From positions 1-64,000 of the forward strand of contig JAYTOI010000025.1 of the NCBI GenBank assembly GCA_043747875.1: 64,000 bases of DNA, given 5' to 3'. How positions within the stretch are numbered: the first letter of the stretch is position 1; every line of letters begins with the position of its first letter. The DNA comes from CADEED01 sp043747875. Its GTDB lineage: Bacteria > Pseudomonadota > Gammaproteobacteria > Steroidobacterales > Steroidobacteraceae. Below, piece after piece: positions 17,660-25,989 of this stretch. The notes under the pieces are model-generated. The model did no database searches. It was not told the DNA's origin and saw nothing but the letters and a program-made list of their open reading frames with translations. Both the position numbers and the translations under genes were made by a program.

Positions 17660-18249
17660 TCGGTTTCGTGCGCGGCAAACTAGTTGTCAAGACCCCGCCG
17701 CATCTCACGGTGGACGTGGGCGGCATGGGTTACGACATCGAAGCGCCGATGTCGACGTTCTATACGCTGCCGGCGCTGGGCAGCGACGTACGCCTGCTCA
17801 CGCATCTGGTCGTGCGCGAGGACGCGCACATCCTCTACGGGTTCGGCACGATCGAGGAGCGCATGCTGTTCCGCAACCTGCTCAAGGTGTCGCAGGTGGG
17901 TCCCAAGCTGGCGCTGGCCATTCTCTCGGGCGCGAGCGTGGCAGGTTTCGCCACCATCGTGAAGATGCAGGACGCGGCATCGCTCACCAGGATTCCCGGC
18001 GTGGGCCGCAAAACCGCCGAGCGGTTGTTAGTCGAGATGCGCGATCGCGTCGACAATCTCGCGGAGGCGCCCGGCGGCATGACGCCCATGAACGGCGGCA
18101 GCAAGACCGAGGGCGAGGCGTGGAGCGCGCTGGTCGCCTTGGGTTACAAACCCGCGGAAGTCACGGCCATGCTCAAGCCCTTCGCCGGTTCGGGGGGTTC
18201 CACCGAAGAGCTGATCCGCCAGGTGCTGCAGGGCGCGGGGCGCACATGA
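17656..18249 (+). CDS. ruvA: Holliday junction DNA helicase subunit RuvA
   Basis: This 197-residue protein binds four-way junctions as a tetramer and recruits RuvB. Domain I begins IGFVRGKLVVKTPP. The helix-hairpin-helix pair includes LLKVSQVGPKLALAILSG and LTRIPGVGRKTAERLLVEM. The C-terminal RuvB-binding domain (EAWSALVALGYKPAEVTAM) follows a flexible linker. It overlaps ruvC and ruvB by 4 bases each, so the three are translationally coupled. Confidence 0.97.
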   Translation: MIGFVRGKLVVKTPPHLTVDVGGMGYDIEAPMSTFYTLPALGSDVRLLTHLVVREDAHILYGFGTIEERMLFRNLLKVSQVGPKLALAILSGASVAGFATIVKMQDAASLTRIPGVGRKTAERLLVEMRDRVDNLAEAPGGMTPMNGGSKTEGEAWSALVALGYKPAEVTAMLKPFAGSGGSTEELIRQVLQGAGRT

Positions 18250-19304
18250 CCGGCACTTCCGAAAGAGTGGGCGAGCGCATCGTGCAGCCCGCAGGTACGG
18301 TGGCAGAAGAAGCGGTCGACCGCGCAATCCGCCCGAAGCGCCTGGCCGACTATGTCGGACAGGAGCACGTCAAGGCGCAGCTCGAGATATTCGTACAGGC
18401 CGCGGTGAAGCGCGGCGAGGCGCTCGACCACGCGCTCATCTTCGGCCCGCCCGGTCTCGGCAAGACCACGTTGGCGAACATCCTCGCAAGCGAACTGGGG
18501 GTGAATCTGCGGCAAACTTCCGGGCCGGTCTTGGAACGGCCCGGCGACCTCGCGGCGCTGCTGACCAACCTGCAGCCGCGCGACGTGTTGTTCATCGACG
18601 AGATCCATCGACTGTCGCCCGTCGTCGAGGAAGTGCTCTATCCCGCGATGGAGGATTTCCAGCTCGACATCATGATCGGCGAGGGTCCGGCGGCGCGGTC
18701 CATCAAACTATCGCTGCAGCCGTTCACGTTGATCGGCGCGACGACGCGCGCCGGGCTGCTCACCTCGCCGCTGCGCGACCGCTTCGGCATCGTGCAGCGG
18801 CTCGAGTTCTACACGACGCCCGAGCTCGAGCGCATCGTCACGCGCTCGGCGGGCATCCTCGGTGTGCCCATCGACACGGACGGCGCGGGCCGCATCGCCC
18901 AGCGTTCGCGCGGCACGCCGCGCATCGCCAACCGGCTGTTGCGCCGCGTGCGCGACTACGCCGAGGTGAAGGCGGATGGCCGCATCGACGAATCGGTCGC
19001 GCGCGCCGCGCTCGACCTGCTCGAGGTGGACCCGCAGGGGTTCGATGCACTCGACCGCAAGCTGCTGTCGACCATCATCGAGAAGTTCGAGGGCGGGCCA
19101 GTGGGCATCGAGAGCCTCGCGGCCGCGGTGGGCGAGGAGCGCGGCACGCTCGAGGACGTCATCGAGCCGTTCCTCATCCAACAGGGTTTCCTGATGCGCA
19201 CCGCGCGCGGCCGCATGGCCACGCGCGCGGCCTATCTGCACTTCGGTCTCAAGATGCCCGAGCGCGGGGCTGCCAACCTGCCGCTTTTCGAAGCTGACAA
19301 GTGA
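18246..19304 (+). CDS. ruvB: Holliday junction branch migration ATPase RuvB
   Basis: This 352-residue AAA+ motor drives branch migration with RuvA. It shows the start signature IRPKRLADYVGQEHVK, Walker A HALIFGPPGLGKTTLANI, Walker B VLFIDEIHRLSPVVEEV, sensor 1 LIGATTRAG and the arginine-finger region SPLRDRFGIVQRLEFY. The C-terminal winged helix ends with the family pattern GFLMRTARGRMATRAAY. ATG 18246 overlaps the ruvA stop. Confidence 0.98.
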   Translation: MTGTSERVGERIVQPAGTVAEEAVDRAIRPKRLADYVGQEHVKAQLEIFVQAAVKRGEALDHALIFGPPGLGKTTLANILASELGVNLRQTSGPVLERPGDLAALLTNLQPRDVLFIDEIHRLSPVVEEVLYPAMEDFQLDIMIGEGPAARSIKLSLQPFTLIGATTRAGLLTSPLRDRFGIVQRLEFYTTPELERIVTRSAGILGVPIDTDGAGRIAQRSRGTPRIANRLLRRVRDYAEVKADGRIDESVARAALDLLEVDPQGFDALDRKLLSTIIEKFEGGPVGIESLAAAVGEERGTLEDVIEPFLIQQGFLMRTARGRMATRAAYLHFGLKMPERGAANLPLFEADK

Positions 19305-19314
19305 GGGCCGTGCG

Positions 19315-19725
19315 TTGAAGGAGTTTCTCTGGCGCGCGCGCGTCTACTGGGAAGACACCGATGGCGGAGGCGTCGTCTACTACGCCAACTACCTCAAGTT
19401 CATGGAACGCGCCCGTACGGAGTGGCTGCGTTCGCTCGGACATTCGCAGGCAGAGCTCGCGGAGCAGTTCGGCTTCGTGTTCGCGGTCGTGGAGGTGCGC
19501 GTGAACTATCGCAAGCCCGCGCGGCTCGACGACGAGCTGACCATTTCATGCGTGCCCGTGCCGGAGGGGCGCGCATCGATCCGCTTCCGGCAGACGATCA
19601 TCAAGACGAACGAACAAGGTGATTCGACTCTCGCCGATGGCGAGGTGCGTGTCGCCTGCGTCGATGCAAAAACGTTTCGGCCCCGGGCGCTGCCGGATTT
19701 CGTGCAGACAGGCTCAAGCAGGTAA
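19315..19725 (+). CDS. ybgC: Tol-Pal system-associated acyl-CoA thioesterase YbgC
   Basis: This 136-residue hot-dog-fold 4-hydroxybenzoyl-CoA thioesterase-family protein starts at TTG 19315; no ATG or GTG fits the conserved N-terminus. The signature is YWEDTDGGGVVYYANYLKFM with the catalytic Asp, then RARTEWLRSLGHSQAEL and VNYRKPARLDDELTISC. It is normally the first gene of the tol-pal cluster and acts on acyl-CoA or acyl-ACP linked to phospholipid metabolism. It lies 10 bases after ruvB and 3 before tolQ, so ruv and tol genes may be co-transcribed. Confidence 0.93.
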   Translation: MKEFLWRARVYWEDTDGGGVVYYANYLKFMERARTEWLRSLGHSQAELAEQFGFVFAVVEVRVNYRKPARLDDELTISCVPVPEGRASIRFRQTIIKTNEQGDSTLADGEVRVACVDAKTFRPRALPDFVQTGSSR

Positions 19726-19728
19726 CTC

Positions 19729-20406
19729 ATGGAAAACGAACTGTCGATTGTGAAGCTGGTGATCAATGCGAGCCCGGTGGTGCAGGCCGTCATGGGCCTG
19801 CTGCTGTTTGCATCGCTGATGTCGTGGACCATCATCTTCCGCAAGCGCGCGCTGCTGTCGCGCGCGCACGGCGAGGCCGAGAACTTCGAGAACAGCTTCT
19901 GGAAGGGCGGCGATCTCACCGCGCTGTACCGGCAGATCGAAGGGCGCGGCGGCGCCACCGGCATGTCGAGCATCTTCGAGTTCGGCTTCCGCGAGTTCGC
20001 GCGCCTCAAGCAGGGCGGTGGCATCCCGGCCGACCAGTTGTTAGACGGCGCGCGGCGCGCCATGCGTGTCGGCCAGCTCAAGGAACTCGAGCGTCTCGAG
20101 GAGAGCCTCGCGAACCTCGCGACCATCGGCTCGACCAGCCCGTACGTCGGGTTGTTCGGCACGGTGTGGGGCATCATGAGCTCGTTCGTCGCGCTGGGGG
20201 GCGTCCAGCAGGCCACGTTGGCAATGGTCGCCCCCGGCATCGCCGAAGCGCTGATCGCCACCGCCATCGGATTGTTCGCCGCCATTCCCGCGGTGATCGC
20301 CTACAACCGCTATGCCGATCAAGTGAGCCGTCTCGAGCTGCGCTACGACGCGTTCATGGAAGAGTTCTCCACCATCCTGCAGCGTTACGCCGGTCGCGGC
20401 GCCTGA
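19729..20406 (+). CDS. tolQ: Tol-Pal system inner-membrane proton-channel protein TolQ
   Basis: This 225-residue MotA/TolQ/ExbB protein has three membrane helices: one near residues 17-37 (VMGLLLFASLMSWTIIF) and a pair at about 140-160 and 170-195 (TSPYVGLFGTVWGIMSSFVA and IAEALIATAIGLFAAIPAVI). With TolR it forms the motor that uses proton flow to energise TolA. It lies between ybgC and tolR in the canonical order. Confidence 0.96.
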   Translation: MENELSIVKLVINASPVVQAVMGLLLFASLMSWTIIFRKRALLSRAHGEAENFENSFWKGGDLTALYRQIEGRGGATGMSSIFEFGFREFARLKQGGGIPADQLLDGARRAMRVGQLKELERLEESLANLATIGSTSPYVGLFGTVWGIMSSFVALGGVQQATLAMVAPGIAEALIATAIGLFAAIPAVIAYNRYADQVSRLELRYDAFMEEFSTILQRYAGRGA

Positions 20407-20428
20407 AGACCGAAGAGCTGGAGTACAC

Positions 20429-20881
20429 ATGGCCGCTGCGCACAAAGGTAGACGTCGTCGACTCATGGCCGAGATCAACGTCGTGCCCTACATCGACGTG
20501 ATGCTGGTGCTGCTCATCATCTTCATGATCACCGCACCGCTGGTCACCGAGGGCATCAAGGTCGAGTTGCCGAAGGCGCCGGCCAGGGGCATGTCGCCCG
20601 AGATGCTCAAGGACGTGAAGCCCATCATCCTGAGCATCGACGAGAAGGGGCAGCTCTTCCTCAACTACAACAAGCCCGAGGACGAACCCTTGAGCGCCGA
20701 GCAGGTCGAAGCCCAGGCCGCCGCCGTGTTGCGGCGCGCGCCGGAGACGGCGGTGTTGGTAAAGGGCGACTATCGCGTGGCGTATGGGGAAGTAGTTGGA
20801 GCGATGACTCTCCTGCAGCGCGCCGGCGCAAACAAGGTCGGCTTCGTCACGCAACCGGCCGACCGAAAGCGCGCCCGCTGA
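20429..20881 (+). CDS. tolR: Tol-Pal system protein TolR
   Basis: This 150-residue ExbD/TolR protein has one N-terminal membrane helix with the essential Asp (EINVVPYIDVMLVLLIIFMI). The periplasmic domain ends with VLVKGDYRVAYGEVVGAMTL and GFVTQPA. Start ATG 20429 is preceded by AAGAGCTGGAG. It is the stator partner of TolQ, and tolA follows after 4 bases. Confidence 0.96.
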   Translation: MAAAHKGRRRRLMAEINVVPYIDVMLVLLIIFMITAPLVTEGIKVELPKAPARGMSPEMLKDVKPIILSIDEKGQLFLNYNKPEDEPLSAEQVEAQAAAVLRRAPETAVLVKGDYRVAYGEVVGAMTLLQRAGANKVGFVTQPADRKRAR

Positions 20882-20885
20882 ACGA

Positions 20886-21791
20886 ATGCCGCCCACCCCA
20901 AAATCGCTGACCCGGGGCCGATGGCGCGCCGTCGCGCTGTCCCTGCTCGTGCACGCATGCATCGTCGCCGCGGCCGTGCTCGGCTGGTTCACGTGGAAGC
21001 ACGAGGCACCGCCGACCACCCTCGCCATCGAGGCCACCGTCATCGACGAGCGCGCGTTGAAGGGCGTCGATAAAGCGCCCGAAGTGCCGCCGCTGCCCGA
21101 GCCCACCCCCGAGACACCGCCGCCTGAACCGGTAGCGGAGCCCACGCCTGTCGAGCCTGCGGAAGAACAGGGTCCGCCCAAGCCCGATCCCGCCGAGATC
21201 GAGCGCCAGCGCGAAGAAGATCGCCTCGCCGCCGAGAAGGTCGAGCAAGAAAAGGTCGAGCAGCAAGAGCGGCTCGACGCCGATAAGAAGGAAACGGAGC
21301 GTCTCGAGGCGCAGAAGCAGGCGGCGGCGAAGGCCGCGGCCGCAAAACAAAATCAGGAACGGCTCGCCGCCGAGAAAAAGGCGCTCGAGAAAAAGCGCGC
21401 GGAAGACGCCATTGCCGCGAAGAAGGACGCCGAAGAGAAGGCGCGCCAGGCGCGCGAGGCGGATCTGCGCCGCGCGCTGGAGGCGGAGGAGCAAGGCAGG
21501 GCGGCGCGCAACAGCGGTGAGGCACAGCTCTGGTACGCGCAGATCGTCGCGCGCATCGAACGCGCGTGGATCAAGCCGCCCTCGGCACAGGCGGGCATCG
21601 AGTGTATTGTGTCGGTCACCCAGGTGCCGGGCGGCGAGGTGACTGCCGTCCGCGTCGATCAATGCACCGGCGGGGGCGAGGCGATGTCGCAATCCGTGGA
21701 GGCTGCCGTCTACCGCGCTTCCCCGCTACCATCCCCACCGAATCCGGCGCTGTTCGAACGTAGCCTCATCCTGACGTTCAAGCCCGGCTAG
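20886..21791 (+). CDS. tolA: Tol-Pal system protein TolA
   Basis: This 301-residue trans-periplasmic linker has a membrane helix (VALSLLVHACIVAAAVLGWF), a Pro-rich region (about 60-100), then a long charged helix of Glu/Lys/Ala/Gln (about 100-205). The C-terminal globular domain (about 210-301) starts at LWYAQIVARIERAWIKP and carries GIECIVSVTQVPGGEVTAV. It passes TolQR energy to TolB-Pal at the outer membrane during constriction. The helix is shorter than in E. coli (421 residues in total). Confidence 0.92.
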   Translation: MPPTPKSLTRGRWRAVALSLLVHACIVAAAVLGWFTWKHEAPPTTLAIEATVIDERALKGVDKAPEVPPLPEPTPETPPPEPVAEPTPVEPAEEQGPPKPDPAEIERQREEDRLAAEKVEQEKVEQQERLDADKKETERLEAQKQAAAKAAAAKQNQERLAAEKKALEKKRAEDAIAAKKDAEEKARQAREADLRRALEAEEQGRAARNSGEAQLWYAQIVARIERAWIKPPSAQAGIECIVSVTQVPGGEVTAVRVDQCTGGGEAMSQSVEAAVYRASPLPSPPNPALFERSLILTFKPG

Positions 21792-21808
21792 CAGAGGGCC
21801 TGTTAAGC

Positions 21809-23119
21809 ATGAAGAAACTCACGACCTGCCTGTTGTTCGCCGTCCTCGGCGCCGCCACGCCTGCGTTCGCGCAGCTTCGGCTCACGATCACGCATGGCGT
21901 CACCGATCCGATCCCGATCGCCGTCGTGCCGTTCGCGAACGCTGCGCCGCTCGGCGCCGCCGACGTCGCGGAGATCATCCAGAACGACCTCGAGAGCACC
22001 GGCCGCTTCAAGGCGATGCCGCGTACCGACATGATCACCAAGCCGTCGACCGCGTCCGAGATCGACAGTCCGGCGTGGAAGCAGCAACGCAACGATTTCG
22101 TGGTAGTGGGTCGGGTGCGCCAGCTCGCGGGCGGCGACCTGGAAGTGAAGGGCGAGCTGGTCAACGTGCTCACCGGCGTGGCGATGGGCGATCGCACCGT
22201 CGTTGTCGCGGCCCCGAAGCTGCGCTTCGCCGCACATCGCATCGCCGACGCCATCCACGAGAAGATCCTCGGCGTCCCGGGCGCGTTCTCGACGCGCATC
22301 GCCTACGTGTCGGTCGACGGCCGGCCGCCGAAGCAGAGCTATCAACTGGTGGTCGCCGACGCCGATGGCATGAACTTCAAGACCGTGCTGCGTTCGCCGC
22401 TGCCCATCATGTCGCCGTCCTGGTCGCCGGACGGGGTCATGCTGGCGTACGTGTCGTTCGAGCACAAGGTCTCGTCCATCTACGTACAGAACGTGCAGAC
22501 CTCGCAGCGCAGCCGCGTCTCCGCGCGCGCCGGCATCAACGGCGCGCCGTCCTGGTCGCCGGACGGCAAGAAGCTCGCGCTGACGCTGTCGGGCAGCAAC
22601 GGCAATCTCGACGTCTATCTACTCGAGCTGACCACGCAGAAGCTCACGCGCATCACCGACGATCCGGCCATCGACACCGAGGCGGTGTTCACGGCGGACG
22701 GCAGCGCGCTGTATTTCACGTCGGACCGGGCCGGCAGCCCGCAGGTCTACCGCGTGGGACTCGGGGGCGCGGAACGGCCGAAGCGCGTCACGTTCTCCGG
22801 CTCGTACAATGCCCGGCCGCGCGTCTCGCCTGACGGCAAGAAGCTCGCACTGCTGACGCTCGACAACGGTGCATATCGCATCGGCATCCAGGACCTCATG
22901 AACGGCTCGATGCAGATCATCTCGACGGGCCGACAGGACGAAAGCCCCAGCTTCGCGCCGAACGGCGCCATGCTGATCCTCGCCGGGCGTGAACGCGGAC
23001 AGGGTGTGCTACAAACCGTTTCAGCGGACGGTCAATCGTCCGCGCGGCTCAATGCGGACGCGGGCGAAGTACGCGAACCCGTGTGGGGACCGTATTTGCC
23101 GGACAACAGAACTCAATGA
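21809..23119 (+). CDS. tolB: Tol-Pal system beta-propeller protein TolB
   Basis: This 436-residue periplasmic protein has a signal peptide ending FAQ, an N-terminal domain (VTDPIPIAVVPFANAAPLG) and a six-bladed WD40-like propeller with repeated SPSWSPDGVMLAY, APSWSPDGKKLALTL and ARPRVSPDGKKLALL motifs. It binds Pal and TolA. It follows tolA after 17 bases, and its stop overlaps an ATG that is an alternative start of pal. Confidence 0.97.
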   Translation: MKKLTTCLLFAVLGAATPAFAQLRLTITHGVTDPIPIAVVPFANAAPLGAADVAEIIQNDLESTGRFKAMPRTDMITKPSTASEIDSPAWKQQRNDFVVVGRVRQLAGGDLEVKGELVNVLTGVAMGDRTVVVAAPKLRFAAHRIADAIHEKILGVPGAFSTRIAYVSVDGRPPKQSYQLVVADADGMNFKTVLRSPLPIMSPSWSPDGVMLAYVSFEHKVSSIYVQNVQTSQRSRVSARAGINGAPSWSPDGKKLALTLSGSNGNLDVYLLELTTQKLTRITDDPAIDTEAVFTADGSALYFTSDRAGSPQVYRVGLGGAERPKRVTFSGSYNARPRVSPDGKKLALLTLDNGAYRIGIQDLMNGSMQIISTGRQDESPSFAPNGAMLILAGRERGQGVLQTVSADGQSSARLNADAGEVREPVWGPYLPDNRTQ

Positions 23120-23133
23120 AGAAAGGTGTGCTC

Positions 23134-23646
23134 ATGAAGAACTTCGTATCGACAGTGGCTCTGCTCGCAGCGGTGGTGATGCTCTCGGGATGCCCGACCA
23201 CCCCGCCGCCGGCGCCCGAACAACCGGCTGCGCCTCCGGCCGCCGCCAGCGGTGCCGAGGATTCGAACGCGTCGGTCAGTGATACCGATGCCGCCGGTCC
23301 CTCGGGTGAGCTGCTCTCGAAACGCATCGTGTACTTCGACTTCGATAGTGCCGCGGTCCGCACGGACTCGCGCACCGTGGTCGACGCGCACGCGCGCTAC
23401 CTCGCCAACAACCCTGGGCAGAAAGTGCGGCTCGAAGGCCATGCCGACGAGCGCGGCTCGCGCGAGTACAACATCGGTCTCGGCGAGCGCCGCGGTCAGG
23501 CGGTGCGTCAGGCGCTGCTGTTGCAAGGCGTCGCGGAAGTGCAGTTGACGACGGTGAGCTACGGCGAGGAACGGCCGGCCGCCGCGGGCAGCGACGAGCA
23601 GGCATATTCGCTCAATCGCCGCGTCGAGATCGTCTACGTCAAGTAA
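23134..23646 (+). CDS. pal: Peptidoglycan-associated lipoprotein Pal
   Basis: This 170-residue lipoprotein has the lipobox LLAAVVMLSGC, a Pro/Ala-rich linker, and an OmpA-like domain that binds diaminopimelate in peptidoglycan (VYFDFDSAAVR, EGHADERGSREYNIGLGERR, NRRVEIVYVK). I chose ATG 23134 because AAGAAAGG lies 7 bases upstream. ATG 23116, which overlaps the tolB stop, would add six residues. It anchors the outer membrane to the wall as part of Tol-Pal. Confidence 0.95.
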   Translation: MKNFVSTVALLAAVVMLSGCPTTPPPAPEQPAAPPAAASGAEDSNASVSDTDAAGPSGELLSKRIVYFDFDSAAVRTDSRTVVDAHARYLANNPGQKVRLEGHADERGSREYNIGLGERRGQAVRQALLLQGVAEVQLTTVSYGEERPAAAGSDEQAYSLNRRVEIVYVK

Positions 23647-23649
23647 ACA

Positions 23650-23667
23650 CCGGCGCATGCGCGCCGG
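23650..23667. promoter_or_regulatory. GC hairpin between pal and cpoB
   Basis: CCGGCGC and GCGCCGG form a perfect 7-bp stem around ATGC directly after the pal stop. It is followed by ATGATTTG, not a clean T-run, so it could be a weak attenuator or an mRNA-stabilising processing element lowering cpoB relative to pal. Confidence 0.45.
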
Positions 23668-23715
23668 ATGATTTGTTACCGGGCGCATCCCGGAATTCAT
23701 GCGAGGTTCGCCGTG

Positions 23716-24525
23716 GTGAAACATCGTCCTTTCGTCGTGCGCTTCGCCATTGTGCTCACAATGGTCGCGGGCGCGGTCACGCTGGCGGCATGTGCGGTGG
23801 CTCCCGAGGAAGACCCGGTGCAGATCCGTCTCAAGGATCTCGACAACCGCGTGCAGCGCATCGAGCGCGTCCTCACCAATCAGAGCCTGCTCGATCTCGC
23901 GCAGCGCATCGACGCGCTGCAGGCCGACGTGCGCACGATCCGCGGCGAGGTCGAGCTGCTGCAGAACTCCAGCGAAGGCGGCAAGACCCAGGCGCGCAGC
24001 TTGTATGGGGATCTCGAGAAGCGGCTCGCCGCGCTCGAGACGCTGGGCGGTGTCGGCGCGGTCGGGCCCGCGGCGCCGGGTGCCATGCCCGGCACCCTGC
24101 CAGGGGCTCCCGGGACCGTGCTTGCGCCATCGGCCGGCGGCGGGTCGGAGCAGGCCACGTACGATGCGGCCATGGCCGCGCTGCGCTCGGGCAGCTACGA
24201 CAAGGCCATCGCCTCGTTCGGCGAAGTGGTCACTAACTACCCGAAGGGCGATCTCGCGAGCAACGCGCAGTTCTGGATCGGCGAGAGCTATTTCACGAAG
24301 GGCGACCTGCAGAACGCGATCGCCTCCTACCGCAAGGTGCTCGCGGACTGGCCGGACTCACGCAAGGCACCCGATGCCATGGTCAAACTCGGCTTCTCGC
24401 TCGCCGATCTCAAGCGCACCGCCGAGGCGCGCGAGACGCTCGAGGATGTCGTGCGACGCTACCCCGGCTCGAGCGCGGCTACTCTCGCGTCCGACCGCCT
24501 GAAGCGCATGTCTACGGGCCGATGA
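23716..24525 (+). CDS. cpoB: Cell division coordinator CpoB (YbgF), TPR protein
   Basis: This 269-residue envelope protein starts at GTG 23716, with GAGG 9 bases upstream. The N-terminal signal has a possible lipobox (VTLAACA). Coiled coil is predicted from about residue 40 to 105, then a Gly/Pro/Ala linker, then TPR repeats (AALRSGSYDKAIASFGEVV, IGESYFTKGDLQNAIASY, KLGFSLADLKRTAEARETL). CpoB coordinates PBP1B activity with Tol-Pal during constriction. The gene ends with an ATGA overlap into queE. Confidence 0.92.
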   Translation: MKHRPFVVRFAIVLTMVAGAVTLAACAVAPEEDPVQIRLKDLDNRVQRIERVLTNQSLLDLAQRIDALQADVRTIRGEVELLQNSSEGGKTQARSLYGDLEKRLAALETLGGVGAVGPAAPGAMPGTLPGAPGTVLAPSAGGGSEQATYDAAMAALRSGSYDKAIASFGEVVTNYPKGDLASNAQFWIGESYFTKGDLQNAIASYRKVLADWPDSRKAPDAMVKLGFSLADLKRTAEARETLEDVVRRYPGSSAATLASDRLKRMSTGR

Positions 24526-25208
24526 CCGGGGAAGCCACGGACTCCAGCCCCGGCGCCCGCCTCAAGATCACGGAGATTTTCTATTCGCTGCAGGGCGAGG
24601 CCGACACCGTCGGCTTTCCCACGGTTTTCGTGCGCCTCACGGGCTGTCCGCTGCGCTGCCAGTTCTGCGACACGGCGTACGCGTTCCACGGCGGCGAATG
24701 GCGCTCGCTCGAGGAAATTTTTTCGCGCGTGCGCGAGCTTTTCGGCCCGAGCGAGGGCGCGCGGCACGTCTGCGTGACCGGCGGCGAGCCGCTGGCGCAG
24801 AAGAACTGCCTGCCTCTGCTCGCCGGGCTCTGCGACGCCGGGCATCGTGTGTCGCTCGAGACCAGCGGCGCGATGCCACTCGCGGACGTCGATCCGCGCG
24901 TCATTCGAGTCGTCGACGTGAAGACTCCGGGCTCGGGCGAGGAGGGCCGTAATCGGTACGACGACCTCGCCCTGCTGCGGCCTGAAGAGCAGATCAAGTT
25001 CGTGATCTGCGGTCGCGCGGACTACGAATGGAGCCGCGAGAAGATTCGCGCGCTCGGGCTGCCGGCGCGCTGCACCGTACTGTTCAGTCCCAGTGCCGAG
25101 GAGTTGCCGGCGCGCGAGCTGGCGGACTGGCTTCTCGCCGATCGCCTGCCGGTGCGATTTCAAATGCAGCTCCACAAGGTTTTGTGGGGCAACGTGCCGG
25201 GCAAATGA
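24522..25208 (+). CDS. queE: 7-carboxy-7-deazaguanine synthase QueE
   Basis: This 228-residue radical-SAM enzyme converts carboxytetrahydropterin to 7-carboxy-7-deazaguanine in queuosine synthesis. The [4Fe-4S] site is the CX3CX2C motif in GCPLRCQFCDTAYAF, and the SAM-binding segment is CVTGGEPLAQK. The N-terminal substrate part IFYSLQGEADTVGFPTVFVR is clear. It overlaps cpoB and queC by 4 bases each. Confidence 0.96.
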   Translation: MTGEATDSSPGARLKITEIFYSLQGEADTVGFPTVFVRLTGCPLRCQFCDTAYAFHGGEWRSLEEIFSRVRELFGPSEGARHVCVTGGEPLAQKNCLPLLAGLCDAGHRVSLETSGAMPLADVDPRVIRVVDVKTPGSGEEGRNRYDDLALLRPEEQIKFVICGRADYEWSREKIRALGLPARCTVLFSPSAEELPARELADWLLADRLPVRFQMQLHKVLWGNVPGK

Positions 25209-25891
25209 CCCCACGTGCGGTGGTGCTGCTCTCCGGCGGACTCGATTCCGCCACCGTGCTCGCGCTGGCGCGCGCGGCGGGCCTCGAGTGTTACGCGTTG
25301 TCGGTCGCCTACGGCCAGCGTCATCGCGCCGAGCTCGACGCCGCGCATGCCATCGCACGTGCGCTCGGCGCGCGCGAGCATCGTGTCATGCAGGTGGATC
25401 TGGCCGGCATCGGCGGCTCGGCGCTCACCGATCCCACACTCGCCGTGCCGAGCGTGCCGTCCTCCGGCATCCCCATCACCTACGTCCCCGCGCGCAACAC
25501 CATCATGCTGTCGCTCGCGCTCGCCTGGGCCGAAGTGCTCGGCGCCGCCGAGGTCCACATCGGCGTGAACGCGGTCGACTACTCGGGCTATCCGGATTGC
25601 CGGCCCGAATTCATCGCCGCATTCGAAAATCTTGCCGTCCTCGCCACCCAGGTCGGCGTGGAAGGCAGGCGCATCGCGATCCGTGCGCCACTGATGCAAC
25701 TGAACAAGGGCGACATCATCCGCACGGGCGCGCGGCTCGGCGTCGACTACGGTCTCACCGTGTCGTGCTATCAGGCCGACGCGCTGGGCGGGGCCTGCAA
25801 TCGCTGCGATTCCTGCCGGTTGCGACGCGAGGGGTTCGCCGCGGCGGGTGTCGCCGATCCAACGAGATATTCGGCTGAAAAGATCGTGTAG
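25205..25891 (+). CDS. queC: 7-cyano-7-deazaguanine synthase QueC
   Basis: This 228-residue PP-loop ATPase makes preQ0 from the QueE product. The PP-loop is VVLLSGGLDSATVLALA. The C-terminal zinc site is VSCYQADALGGACNRCDSCR. IGVNAVDYSGYPDCRPEF is typical of the substrate site. ATG 25205 overlaps the queE stop. tRNA-Lys follows 22 bases downstream. The tRNA-Lys anticodon is not itself a queuosine target. Confidence 0.96.
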   Translation: MTPRAVVLLSGGLDSATVLALARAAGLECYALSVAYGQRHRAELDAAHAIARALGAREHRVMQVDLAGIGGSALTDPTLAVPSVPSSGIPITYVPARNTIMLSLALAWAEVLGAAEVHIGVNAVDYSGYPDCRPEFIAAFENLAVLATQVGVEGRRIAIRAPLMQLNKGDIIRTGARLGVDYGLTVSCYQADALGGACNRCDSCRLRREGFAAAGVADPTRYSAEKIV

Positions 25892-25913
25892 ACTTCGCGC
25901 CCTTCGACCTCAG

Positions 25914-25989
25914 GGGTCGGTAGCTCAGTTGGTAGAGCAGCGCCCTTTTAAGGCGTTAGTCGTGGGTTCGAGTCCCACCCGACCCACCA
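25914..25989 (+). tRNA. tRNA-Lys (anticodon TTT)
   Basis: This is a 76-base cloverleaf. The acceptor stem GGGTCGG pairs with CCGACCC, the D-arm reads TAGCTCAGTTGGTAGAGCA, the anticodon stem is GCGCC/GGCGT with TTT at 25947-25949, and the T-arm is GTGGGTTCGAGTCCCAC. The 3' CCA is encoded (25987-25989). It lies just after queC. No integrase or duplicated 3' end is visible nearby, so there is no sign that it has been used as an attachment site. Confidence 0.97.
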
